Below, piece by piece: positions 1 to 11,154 of a stretch of DNA of 64,000 nucleotides (position 1 is the first letter of the stretch; every line of letters begins with the position of its first letter). The stretch covers positions 82,186,324-82,250,323 of the forward strand of contig CP136061.1 of NCBI GenBank assembly GCA_032622095.1, written 5' to 3'. Origin of the DNA: Siphonodentalium dalli. Taxonomy: Eukaryota > Mollusca > Scaphopoda > Gadilida > Siphonodentaliidae. The notes under the pieces are model-generated. The model was not told the origin of the DNA and searched no databases. It saw only the letters and a program-made list of their open reading frames with translations. The translations under genes and the position numbers were made by a program.

Positions 1-80
1 ATATCGCGATAATATCGTGTATCGCGATGTTGTCGCCATAATATCGCGATATTTTTTGGGGCCAATATCGCCCAGCCCTA
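1..80 (-). mobile_element. hAT-like transposon or MITE end, cut by window edge
   Basis: The first 80 bases are built from ATATCGCGATA-type repeats. They end at base 80 with a sequence that reads TAGGGCTGGGCGATATTGG on the minus strand. A terminus of the form CAGGG/TAGGG-STGGGC followed by TATCGCGATA repeats is common in non-autonomous hAT elements. Only one end is inside the window, so neither target duplication nor length can be checked. No coding sequence is seen. Confidence 0.5.
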
Positions 81-2008
81 GTTCTGTGATCTCATGTCTG
101 CAATATACTGGAGATGATTTAGCGTTATTCCATCATTGTCCTTATCAAGACTCAATCCAAGATACATTGTATTTTAAAATATCCGAAGATTTTTCACAAA
201 TTTTAAATTCATTCTTACATTTCCCACACCACAGGAAATTATTCACATGGCATGCATTAATACCATTTAATTCATTGTTATGGAACCAGTAGAATAATGC
301 CTGATCATATTTGCACAATTTCACTTCAAATGACAAGAGTTTGTCTTTAACAGTCAAATACTACTCACGAGATGCATCAGCATTTAGTGGATTTAGTGCC
401 GCTACCCCCCTGTACAGCGGGCTGGCATCACAAAATTTATCCTCTGAGGACCTCAAAAATTCAAGTGGGCTTAAACTCGGATATGGCCCTTTGCAAACCA
501 AAAATCCTAAGAAATCGGGACAGTAAAACTTATGAAAGCCGATCTAACGCCGATTATTTGGGAAATATACCCGCCTTCCAGACTTTGATCCCTTATCTTA
601 CAGTCTATAATAGTCTATAGTTTATATCAATGTTCAGACTTAATCCGATTAGGAAAACAATAAACCCGGTGCTTTATTCGTGATCCGTTGTCCACATAGA
701 GGATGTTACAACAGCGACTAATTGCATGTTTAACAAAAGCCAGTGAGTGTAATTATTTAACAGTACTGACAAAAGGCCGTTATATTTCTGCTAAAACGTA
801 TAAAAAAAGAACGTGTTTGAATATTTAGAGTTATCGTTCCTGAACTGTTTATACTGTAAAACGTGAACAAAATGCAGTTTAAAAATGTTAATGTTTATTT
901 TGGTTTCGAGTGAATAACGTTGACGTAGTTTGGAAGACATTGTTGTTGAATGACAAGTTTCTCCCTTCTACTCCATTATTATACCCACTTTGTGTTTACA
1001 TAACCAAGAAACCAGTTCTTTGTGTTTGACCTACTTTGTCACTGAACACGAAAAATATGTTTTTACAGTACTGGAGTTGAACAGGTGCGCTTTGATTAAA
1101 GTATTGCACGCACATGGCTTTTAAAGCTATACGCTGTTAGCGAGTGGGTTCTTTTGTATTTTATGTCTGTTAACGTTTGGTTTCCCCCGGGAAGTATAAT
1201 TGAATAAACCAATGAGAATTTAAATTTCACTTTATTTTATTTCATTCAATATTATCACTTACCTACGAAGTATAACTTTCCATTTTTCGTGGCATTCTCG
1301 CCATCATCGATCGTTTGCGAATATACTTCCCGTTATATTGGAATTATTTATTTGGGGAGTATCATTAGCAAATACTTACTTACCACTGCTGAAATTGACA
1401 AAATTTGGGGTGGGCTTAAACACGAATATACCCCTGTGCATGGAATTTTGTCAAAAGATATGGGTGGGCCTAAACACGGACATGGGCTTTGAACCGGGTC
1501 AGTACAGTAGTGGAATATTATCTCTACAGGCATTAGCCAGAGTAGAGATTCATGGCATGATCCTAACCTAGACACAGATTTAAGTTCATAGATGTTGAAG
1601 ATGTGCTCCCATTGCGCAACTCGATTATGCGTTGTGTCATCTGCCAATTTTGGGATATTAAGAAACTAAACTAAAGAAGAAACAGACACTTTCTTAAGAA
1701 ACTAAAAACTTGTTAATTTGATAATAAAGATACTTTCCCGAGAAGATGAGGCCTAAGCAGAATGAGGTCCTCAAAAGGCAAAAGATGAATTTAGTAATGC
1801 TAGCCCACTGTGCTTCACTAAATTCACCCCGTGGGGACCTCATTCTGCAAATGTCCAGCACCATATTTTCAGACCTGACTATAAAAGAGTTGAACCTGGT
1901 TGGATGTCTGTGGTTTGACGTTGAACCTGGTTGAATGTCTGCATTATGGCAGGTTGCTCCCATCATACAGCTAACAATATCATTTAAATATCAGGTGGTG
2001 TGCTGAGT
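81..2008. other. No gene recognised; scattered short repeats
   Basis: No credible coding region is seen. A GTGGGCTTAAAC-type motif recurs at about 460, 1411 and 1455. A small inverted repeat, with arms GCAGAATGAGGTCC and its complement, spans about 1755-1852. A GAACCTGGTTG(G/A)ATGTCTG repeat occurs twice at 1893-1942. The rest is unremarkable AT-rich sequence. Confidence 0.6.
1512..1565 (+). repeat. Fragment related to the 37 kb foldback
   Basis: This stretch (GGAATATTATCTCTACAGGC through GAGATTCATGGCATGATCCT) matches the right arm of the foldback near 37508-37565 at roughly 80 percent by eye. It is a lone, truncated arm, so the foldback family is dispersed in this genome. Confidence 0.5.
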
Positions 2009-2110
2009 CTAGTGGTGTAACGATTCACCGTTGTACTGTGATATGTAAGCTCATGATCCGTGCATCGGTCTGAACATGCAAGTATTGTGTATCGTTATAC
2101 ATGATTCCTG
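2009..2110 (+). mobile_element. Eroded hAT-like end
   Basis: AGTGGTGTAACGATTCACCG followed by degenerate ATCGTTATAC motifs resembles the GGGGTGTAACGATTCATCG ends seen in many non-autonomous hAT elements. A similar start lies at 6426 (AGGGGTATAACGATTAATCG). No partner end or target duplication was found, so the call is tentative. Confidence 0.3.
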
Positions 2111-3165
2111 CTCGAAACCTACCAAAACAGGGATAAATACTTGTCCCAATTAGTGAATTACAATAGCATGAATATAGACAGTGGTTTGTTTGTTCTATGG
2201 GAGATAACACTCGGATACATTTGACACAGCTCGGAAGTTTCCATAGGGTAATATAATATACTGCTGTGGTAATAATTTGGATTGCTCCCCTTAGATTAAG
2301 CACTGCATGAATTGTTAATTACTGTTCAGTGGCATCACTGAAAGTGTATAGTAGATGATGTGCATATTTTATTGAAAGCATTTTACACACAGTAATATGC
2401 ATCAGACATCTTTGCTATACATGCAGTAACAAACATAATAGAGACAGCCGCCGACAAACATTGAAACATAGTAATTCCCACCCGATAACTCTGTAATAAT
2501 CACTTTATTTCTACATTCGTTTCGTAATCTTTGACTGTTTGTCATGTTAATAATGCAAAGTTGTTGTCAATCTGAGATCTCATGACTCAACGATATTGGG
2601 TAATCGGAATTTTGGGTATGAAAAATACAGTCAGTGCATTTTATTCATAAATACCAGTATTACATGTACATGTATATTAACACATTTCCTTGTTTGCTGT
2701 CACTCTGTCAGTCCATATTCGTTTACATCATCGACAGCTGCATAGCCAATACTCACCTATAGGCTATAGATATGACTTTATTTTATTCTTCAGATATACA
2801 TGTACAAGTATATTGCCACATTGTGCTGAGATTCCCTCCTTATAAGACACCATACATGTATGTATATTTTAGTGTCATCAGTCGGAATTTGGGTTAAATA
2901 AAACATGACCACATACAGGTATCATTTACTCAAGATATATCTAGATAAGTATTGTATAGTGCCATGTATATCGCGATACGCATCATACAACAACAAAAAC
3001 ACAACTTGATATCACTGGCCGAGTCAGCTGACAAATTTTACACTCGCTGAAATCAATTTAAAAAATATATTTGCATCCCCTCCCGACCATATTTTAGTCC
3101 CCTCATTTTTATTTTACCCCCACTTTCGAAGACTTCACCTGGGCTATTTAGGGATTTGTTTGTGA
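2111..3165. other. No gene recognised
   Basis: AT-rich sequence with repeated ACATGTACA-type words (about 2660-2870). No coding signal, RNA gene or clear element boundary was seen. Confidence 0.6.
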
Positions 3166-3381
3166 TTGCAAACAACGGTGAAAAGTATTTGTAGAAATAT
3201 ATATTGTTCGATTGATCCAGAAACATGCCCGTATGAAAATGGATCCACCCATATTGTTCCTGGGATCAAAGTAGGCCTACATACCAAATTTGAGTCAGAT
3301 TGGGCAAGCAGTTTTCGAGTCTATAACACACATACATACAGACAGACAGAAGTTCAAAAATATATAATAGATAATGTGTAA
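3166..3381 (+). repeat. 3' end of a microsatellite-tailed dispersed repeat
   Basis: The segment has an ACCAAATTTGAGTCAGATTG block, then GTTTTCGAGTCTATAACACAC, an ACAGACAG tract and a final AAATATATAATAGATAA. The same order recurs at 36343-36461 (ACCAAATTTCATCGAAATTGG, TTTTTGAGTC, (CA)n, TATATAATAG) and in weaker form at 29120-29167. It looks like the 3' tail of a pearl/Helentron-type repeat whose 5' part is not recognisable. The open frame across it is not considered a gene. Confidence 0.5.
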
Positions 3382-4550
3382 AAGGCATGGATACGATTCC
3401 CATGCCACAATTAATCAATACTGCTATATGTATCAAGGACAGTACCGGTAGCCATTTTTATTGTTGAAGGAAACATGTTATTCAAGTTGATTGGCTACTT
3501 TGCATCGATTGTATAATGTTGATATTTTTTTATATGCTAGGTCATTGATCATGCGAGAAAAGTTCAATCAATTATGTACTGCACATGTTATAATTTCTAT
3601 CGTAACCAAAGCCTGAAATGAGTCGCCTTTAGAACAATAGGTCTGAAACGATTCATCGAAATTTCTACGAATCGTGAATTATTTTTTACAATTTGATTCA
3701 CAATCCGTTTCGTCACATTTGATACATACGTAAATGATTCATCTCAGGTTAGGCCAAAAAAAAAGTTTTGGTTCTGAGGCCCCGCCGCATTGAATAAAAA
3801 GGGCCGCATTAGGCCTTTTTATTGCAATGCCTGATGTTATGACAAAAAAACTTACAAAACTTTTTTTGTTTTGTTGGGATTTTATCAACATGTCCATAGC
3901 AGATATGTGTTGAATATTAGTGTGCATTGAGCTCTAACATGTAATGTGTTAAAAAGTGACTTGCAGGCTTACAACATGAAGTAGATGACCACAATTAAGA
4001 AAATGATTAGCTGATCCTCATGCTCTTCTTACAATTAGTCATTGTGAACAACTTACACTAATTGTAACTTTATACAATTGAAAGGCACAGGACTAAATTC
4101 AGGATCACATATTAGAATGGGGAGGTATCGGTTTTTAGACAACAATAACAGTAGTTAATGTCAGGGGCAATATATATTGTTAGGTCATCCCAGTCATACA
4201 CTGGTAGTACAATGTCATTTTTATATAAGACTAAATGAGTTTATATGCATAACAGTTCCCTCTACCTTTCTGGTTATTACTAGACAGAGGAAGGTATCTT
4301 TGTCCATGCTTTATACTATGCGCAGAAAAAAATAAAAATAAAACCCTCCCTCCCTCATTGATTTGAAGAAAAAAATTGCCCGAGAACCAAAAAACTTTTT
4401 TGTTTTGGCCTTACCTATGTTTAATACATTTAAAAAATTGGTTCCGGTATTCTCACAAAATTTAATTGGCAACTCGTATATTTCTGTAACTAATAAACTG
4501 CTGCGAACTTGCAACTTGAATTGGAAATCGTATGTTTCTGTTTATTTAAA
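3382..4550. other. No gene recognised
   Basis: AT-rich. Around 3640-3715 there are overlapping GATTCAT/GAATCGTGAATT words that could be the core of an eroded hAT-like MITE. Nothing else is identifiable. Confidence 0.5.
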
Positions 4551-4552
4551 TG

Positions 4553-4702
4553 AAATGTACTATCAAACCTTTCACTTTTGTGACAGTAAAATTAACCACG
4601 AAGTGACCTTCGTTACTATGATATGAACCTTATAAAGCAATATTCTTTTTGGCTGCTCTGGATTTCACTAGCCAATCAGATGTGCTGTATTGAACTTGCA
4701 TG
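4553..4702 (+). repeat. Left direct repeat flanking satellite array
   Basis: It contains GAACCTTATAAAGCAATATTC, GGCTGCTCTGGATTTC and TAGCCAATCA. The same words occur in the same order at 6066-6215, just beyond the array, so the 4.7-6.1 kb array sits between two ~150 bp direct repeats (about 75-80 percent identical by eye). They may mark a segmental duplication or recombination around the array. Confidence 0.6.
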
Positions 4703-6060
4703 CCATGGGTTGGCATCCGTAGTCCATCCATCAACAATTTCTTTGGCTACAGGCGGCATCCTTCTGATCATCATGAAACTTCATATGGATCCTCGGGGTG
4801 ACCACTAGATGGGAGCCATAAATTTTTCCCGAAATTCGATAAAAAACATTGCCGCCAGCAGCCGTTTTGGATTTCAAATTTGAATCCATCGGCACATCTG
4901 CAGTCGCATTTATTGGAGCAATGTTTTGAAATTTACAGGCATGTTTAGGATCGTCTCTAGATGGGACCCATCAAATTTAAGCGATTTATTTTATGAAAAA
5001 CATGGCCACCAACAGCCATTTTTGATTTTACTCTTTGCATGATAAAATTCTTTACACAACCTACAGGCCACATCACTTATATGATCGCTACCAAATTTGA
5101 TATGGATCTTCAGGGTGACCACTAGATGGGAGCCATCAAATATTTCCGACTTGCATTGGAAAACATGGTCGCCAGTGGCCATCTTGTATTGTAATCTTTG
5201 CATGACTAAATCCTTCGGCATTTCAAATTTAATTTCATCGGCACACCCTGCAGCCCGCATATATCAGAAATGTTGGAAATTTATAGGCATGATTAGGACC
5301 ACCTCTAGATGGGAGCTATCAAATTTAAAGTTTTTTCGGTGAAAAATGTCTATCGGCGGCCATCATGTATTTTACTCTTTGGATGACTAAATCCTTTGGC
5401 ACACTCTACAGACCACATCCCTTATGCTATCATCACTAAACATTAAATTTTTCTTCAGGGTAACCTCTAAATGGGAGCCATTGATTTTTTTCTGAAATTC
5501 GTTAAAAACATGGCTGCCATCAGCCATCTTGGATTTTACTCTTAGTATGACTAAATCCTTTGGCATACCCTACAGACCACACCCTTCATCCGATTGTCAC
5601 CAAACTTCATATGGATTTTCTGGGTGCCATTAGATGGGAGCCATTTTTTTTCTTCAGAATTTCATTAAAAAACATGGCCGCCAGTGGCCATCTTGGATTT
5701 TACTCTTTGCATGACTAAATCGTTTGGCACACCATACATGCCACATCCCTCATCCTATCTTCACCAAACTTCATATGGTTCTTCGGTGTAACCTCTAGAT
5801 GAGAGCTGTCCAATTTCTCCGAAGTTCATTAAATAACATGGCTGCCAGTAGCCATCTTGCATTTCACATTTGAATCCATCGGCACCCGCTGCAGCTCACA
5901 TTTATTGGAGAAATGTTTGAAAAGAAAATAAATTCATATACACAATACAATCCCTTTACTGAAACTTGTGACTTTCCTTCTTGATCATTCTATTGACTGC
6001 TCAGCATACAATTATTAACACCTCCGCAAGTTGAGCTACAGTGTCATTGGCACTTTCATT
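4703..6060 (+). repeat. Diverged satellite array, ~164/155 bp monomers
   Basis: Tandem monomers each carry AGATGGGAGCCAT, an ACATGGCYGCCAG block, GCCATCTTGGATTTTACTC and a CACATCCCTCATCC-like block. GCCATC anchors at about 5359, 5523, 5687 and 5850 give a 164 bp spacing. Monomers with a TTTCAAATTTGAATCC variant are shorter. The 3' end has GTTGAGCTACAGTGTCATTGG and CACTTTCATT. This is the same family as 10571-11154 and 24127-27642, but its monomers are more diverged from each other, implying an older or less homogenised copy. Confidence 0.8.
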
Positions 6061-6065
6061 TTAAA

Positions 6066-6215
6066 AGAAGTGTACACTCCAACCTGTCAATTTTGACCTA
6101 TTAGAATTAGCCGCAAAGTGACCTTAGCTACTATGACATGAACCTTATAAAGCAATATTCATTTGGCTGCTCTGGATTTCTATAGCCAATCAAATGCATT
6201 GTATTGAAATAGCAT
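6066..6215 (+). repeat. Right direct repeat flanking satellite array
   Basis: Partner of 4553-4702, with the same GAACCTTATAAAGCAATATTC, GGCTGCTCTGGATTTC and TAGCCAATCA words in order. It starts right after the end motif of the satellite unit. Confidence 0.6.
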
Positions 6216-7484
6216 GCATACTACTTGTAATAATAACAGCACGTACGTTTATAACGACAACACAGACTAGAAAAAATACGATGAACAAAAAACTTGGAAA
6301 ATTTAAACAAATGTCCACTGTAAAAAAGTTGACATTGGATTGGACATTTCTTATACTGGTCAACTGACCAGCCTTGTACAAATTATTATGTACCTACATA
6401 TGTATCCTATGCCCTACACTGTCAAGGTCCAATAGGGGTATAACGATTAATCGCAATACATTCTTTCTGAAGAATCATATCATGATACGTTTTAACAGAT
6501 GTATCGCGATGCGCTTATTCCCACATTTTGATATACATGCAGTTTGGACATACATGTATATAGTTCCTTAAAGTCATTAGCTTCACTCCCGGTGGGCATA
6601 TATTTGATGTCAGACAGAACTGTGCCCGACATACCACAAGAAAGGTCATAAAAAACTAGAAAGAAAACCCCAATGTGGCATATTATTAGTGCGGTACTCG
6701 CCCTGTATTAAATTGTTGAAAACTGCGATCAGAGTAAGAAATCTTCTCAGATACTAACACATTTTCGGAGCGAATCAGCGCGCGGAGTCTCATGGAATTA
6801 TATTCGGAGGAAATCGGAACCACCCGAATAACGACGATCGGCTGGCACGCACGACTGGGAGAACAGCCAAAACAAATGCCGGCATGTCGATAACGAAAGT
6901 AGATTCAACAAAAAGAGACAAAAACAAACAAAATAATAGGGTGCCTATCATAGTTTTTGCATTCAAGTTTTCTAAGTAAAATGTCGACAATTATTTGGCA
7001 ACTAACAAAGTTTTCACACTCTGTATATATATTTATATATATATGGATTTTTTGCAAATTTAGGAGAGAATGAGTACGTATTCACAGTGTGCAAAAGACG
7101 ATTGGCACACCTCCGAAATTATCCAGGTTCACCAATAATAAACAAATCTGGGAATTCTGCCTTCCAATCTAACGTCAACATATTTGGCCGAATACAAGGT
7201 GAAGTTATCTGCATGCGAATTATTGACTTCTGTAAATGTAAATTATAAGCAATATTTCAATAATATTTGACATCACAATAGACCAATCGTGCTGAGCTAG
7301 ATCGATTGGTCTTCCTGACACTGTTGTAAGAGATATCTTGAATATTGAAATTTTGTTTGCTTGAAGATTTGTTCAAATTTATGATGAATATACCAGCAAA
7401 AAATTATACATTGTCTTTCATTAGTTTCAAAATTGTCTTTCATTGGTTTCAAAATGAATAAGAATAATTTTTTTACAAAAAAAT
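6216..7484. other. No gene recognised; one hAT-like end
   Basis: At 6426-6520 the sequence AGGGGTATAACGATTAATCG followed by TATCGCGATGCG resembles a hAT-like terminus. At 6790-6990 (minus) there is a 66-codon frame with a hydrophobic stretch, but nothing supports it as a gene. A TATATA run lies at 7025-7043. The remainder is not recognisable. Confidence 0.5.
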
Positions 7485-8285
7485 GGTTGTAACTTGAAAG
7501 AACAATTTAGAGTAGGCCTACTCCCCCTATCCAAGATTCATGCTGGCTGTGAAAGACCGATGGGATTATTTTAGCCCGATCGGTATATTTTAGCCCGATC
7601 GGGCTATTATTGATTGATCGGTGGTTCACCCAGACCTGTAGGATATGCGCACTATAGGATATAGATAAGGCGTTTTATGTATGGGAGGCCTATTTCACTT
7701 GAAAGAACAATTTATAGTAGGCCTACTCCCTTTATCCAAGATTCAGGCTGGTTGTGAAAGACCGATCGGTCTATTTTAGCCCGATCGGGCTATTATTGAT
7801 TGATCGGTGGTTCACCCAGACCTGTAGGGTATGCGCGCTATAGTATATAGATAAGGCGTTTCATGTATGGGAGGCCTATTTCACTTGAAAGAACAATTTA
7901 TAGTAGGCCTACTCCCTTTATCCAAGATTCAGGCTGGCTGTGAAAGACCGATCGGTCTATTTTAGCCTGATCGGTCTATTTTAGCCCGATCGGGCTATTA
8001 TCGATTGATCGGTGGTTCACCCAGACCTGTAGGGTATGCGCGCTATAGTATATAGATAAGGCGTTTCATGTATGGGAGGCCTATTTCACTTGAAAGAACA
8101 ATTTAGAGTAGGCCTACTCCCTTTATCCAAGATTCAAGCTGGCTGTGAAAGAACGATCGGTCTATTTTAGCCTGATCGGTCTACTTTAGCCCGATCGGGC
8201 TGTTATTGATTGATCGGTGGTTCACCCAGACCTGTAGGATATACGCGCTATAGCATATAGATACGGCATTTCATGTATGGGATAC
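7485..8285 (+). repeat. Tandem array of ~185-205 bp units with CCGATCGG
   Basis: Four units each begin CACTTGAAAGAACAATTTA, then TAGTAGGCCTACTCCC, TATCCAAGATTCA, one or two AGACCGATCGGTCTATTTT blocks, GCCCGATCGGGCTRTTATTG, GGTGGTTCACCCAGACCTG and a TATAGATAAGGCGTTTCATG end. Unit starts are near 7490, 7697, 7883 and 8088. Length differs between units through gain or loss of a TATTTTAGCCNGATCGG block. Palindromes CCGATCGG, CCCGATCGGG and GTAGGCCTAC occur in every unit. No coding potential. Confidence 0.85.
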
Positions 8286-8299
8286 CCATTTCACATTTA

Positions 8300-9580
8300 T
8301 TATTCATTTACGATCAAGCGCAAATATTTCGCAAAATAACATCTATCATTTGCGCTTCAGTGTAAATCATTTGCGCAAATAAAAATTAATATGCATTGAT
8401 ATCACCCCCCTGAATTAATTTTAAATGGCACAGACCCACCATATGAGGGAAGCACCCCCCCCCCCCCAGTAACCCCAATATCTCTTTTATGACCATGGAA
8501 ATGGTAGAGATATGTGCAGGATATATCTCTTTTATAAAATATACTAGATCTCTGGGTGGGATGGAGACACAAATTCTTGGGGACAGGGATGCTGATAATA
8601 TGAAAATTGGGGTTTTCCCCAATATCAAGTCAATAAGTACACCATATGAGGAGGCGAGTCCCCAGTAAACCGAATTCCATATTTATGACCATGGAAATGG
8701 TATATATCTGTGTAGGAGATGTCCCTTTAATAAAATATACTAGAGCTCTGGGAGTGAGGCACCAATTCTCACTAGAGCTCTGGGAGTGAGGCACCAAATA
8801 GTATGGGACACCAGGGACAGAGATGCTGATATATGCATATGGAAATATTTTTTCTTCAATGTTTCAGTATTATATGGGGCTACTACTATGGGTCCATGAT
8901 AATATACTATGAGATGGACTCTATCATTCACAATCAGAGGGAAGTAAGGGAGTGTTAGGCATTTGCGCTTAAGCGCAAATATATTGATAGACATATACTA
9001 GCGCTTAAGCGCAAATGATTCATTTTCACATTTTATATTAACTAATTGCATTTAAGCGTAAATCAGTTACGCTTAATGTAATCATTTACGCTTAAGCATA
9101 ATTGACTTATGCGTTATCATAATACATTGGAATTATATTAAGAGCAATAATTTCATCGGCTGTCTTACCTTATATGTATATTTGTATAATCTGATGTATG
9201 TTAACTTACTGGCATTAGTAATGTGGTTGCATCCATTTCAGCTTGAGTATGTGGAGTTCAATGGGGGTGTATATGAATTACGGTTAAGCGCAACTCATTT
9301 ACGCTTAAGTGGATTTCATTTACACTTAAGCGTAATTGAAATGAATTATGCTTAAGCAAATACATGTACCTATCTCCAACTGGTTTCCTCAGTCTGAACA
9401 TCCATCTTAGTATGGGATCTGGGTGGAGTCCTCACCTATGTTTGAGTAATGTTTTATGGCCTGAGTTAATTTGAGTTTAGAGCAAATCACATGGGAGTCT
9501 TTTTTACATTTATTATTTATTTGCATACAAATATTTGCGCTTAAGCATAAAGCAATTGCGCTTACTTAGTGCAAATACAC
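8300..9580. repeat. Cluster of GCGCTTAAGCGC-type palindromes
   Basis: A 16-20 bp palindrome (full form ATTTGCGCTTAAGCGCAAAT) and half-sites recur many times: about 8315-8385 (several), 8953-8972, 8999-9018, 9047-9115 (several), 9280-9355 (four or five), 9530-9570, with a weaker outlier at 11490-11520. Variants swap TGCGC for TACGC and GCGCAA for GCATAA but keep the CTTAAG centre. Spacing is irregular, so this is not a plain tandem satellite. Function unknown; it could be a degraded array or a set of sites for a dimeric DNA-binding protein. Confidence 0.65.
8437..8870 (+). repeat. ~205 bp tandem duplication
   Basis: Two copies of a segment with CACCATATGAGG, a C-run or CCCCAGTAA block, TTTATGACCATGGAAATGGTA, TATAAAATATACTAGA and CTCTGGG lie back to back (about 8437-8640 and 8641-8870). 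The second copy has its own ~33 bp internal duplication of ACTAGAGCTCTGGGAGTGAG near 8742-8800. The first copy includes a run of about 13 C. Confidence 0.7.
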
Positions 9581-10570
9581 AACACTTCTTTACTTCCATC
9601 CAATTTTAACTGTCAATGATTGAGTCCATCTTATGGTATATTTATTTGGGCCTATATAAACTCAAAAATTGAAGAAAACATAATTCCATATGGATATCTA
9701 TATCACTATCGCTGTCCCAAACAAATACGGTCTGTACTAGAATAGTGAATAGCAATATGGCACACATGTAGCATTGCACAGGTAATTAAACAGTTTGAAA
9801 TACACATGTAAGACAACTCTTTCTGCACGAGACTGAACCTGCTGTAGTTCGATCATAAAATCGGTCAACGATCTGCAACGATTACAAATTTCTATAAATA
9901 GTAACATTTTCAACTGTTACCGTTATTCACTGCTCGATCATGATCACTTTGATTATAATTCTTTCATAACTCGGTCAATGTTCTTCCGTTGGTGATTTCA
10001 GGCAATAATTCCTTTTATATCCCTCCCATTCGAATTGACTATACCGCTTGTTTTTCGTTTTATTAAGCTGATGTTACGCTATTCCAGCAAACAGCCTCCC
10101 TCCACGGAAGCTATTTTCTGAGAACGAAAGCCGACTCAATCCCGACCAAGTCGGAAGTGTTCGGATGTTTCCGCGACTGCACACGACAACTCGTTTGTGT
10201 ATTTATATCGCGTTTACAGTGGAATTATTCGTCCCGATTGAGGGAAAGTAAATAGTTAGTTACGTGGCCGTATAATTAGTACAAACTGATATCTGGTTAG
10301 GGCATTTCGTGTATGGGGGTTATTTTATTCAGTCTTTCCACAGAATAACGCAGGGAACTCAATTGTGAGGTTCAATTTACGTTTCACATCACTTTAATGC
10401 CTGTGAGTGGTAAAAAAAAAAGGTAAATCAACCATTCAACACTTAAGTGTCCAACTAAAGCCAAATGATAATTCAAATTTTTCAGTGTAACTATATAAGC
10501 TTGAGCATGGAATAGTATGCTGTGAGCTGGCCACTATTTGTCACTGCTGTTTGAAATATCAATAATGTTT
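9581..10570. other. No gene recognised
   Basis: AT-rich, with no repeat family shared with the rest of the window and no convincing frame, splice pattern or RNA gene. Confidence 0.6.
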
Positions 10571-11154
10571 AGCTCAACTTGACAAATATAAAAAGTTAAG
10601 TTTGAGCTATTGCCATGGGTTGGCATTCGTCATCCATGTGGGTGTCCGTGATCCGTCAACAATTTCCTTTAGCACACCCTACAGGTCACATCTCTCATCC
10701 GATCACTGCCAACCTTCATATGGATCTTCGGAGTGACCACTAGATGGGAGCCACAATATTTTCCGAAATTTTTTTAAAACAAGGCTGCCAGCAACCATCT
10801 TCGATTTCAAATTGAATCCATCAGCACGCCCTTCAGCCCATATTTAAATTGTTTTGAAAATTTACAGGCATGCTCAGGATGACATCTAGATGGGAGCCAC
10901 CAATTATTTTTTTCCAAAATTTTCCTCAACAGCCATCTTGGATTTTACTCTTTGCATCTCTACAGGACACATCCCGCACCCAATTGTCACGAAACTTTAT
11001 ATTGATCATCTGGGTGACCTATAGATGGGAGCTTACTATTTTTTCCAAATCTGTTAAAAAAACATGGCTGCCAGCGGTTGTCTTGAATGTTACTCTTTGT
11101 ATTTTGTCATTAGCCCCTCTCCATGTTGAGCATTAGTGTCATTTACACTTTCAT
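10571..11154 (+). repeat. Short copy of the satellite-carrying unit
   Basis: It starts AGCTCAACTTGAC and shortly after has AAGTTTGAGCTATTGCCATG, giving an inverted-repeat start, then GTCCGTGATCCGTCAACAAT. Three or so diverged monomers follow (GATGGGAGCCA, GCCATCTTGGATTTTACTC). The unit ends with ATGTTGAGCATTAGTGTCAT and ACACTTTCAT. Its start and end match the 24127-27642 unit, so this is a complete but short copy with few monomers. Confidence 0.75.

Noticed and set aside
6790-6990. 66-codon minus-strand frame with a hydrophobic stretch
   Set aside because: No splice, promoter or homology support; AT-rich DNA often yields hydrophobic frames.
7485-8285. CRISPR-like direct repeats
   Set aside because: Units are ~190 bp of continuous repeat with no unique spacers, in eukaryotic-looking DNA.
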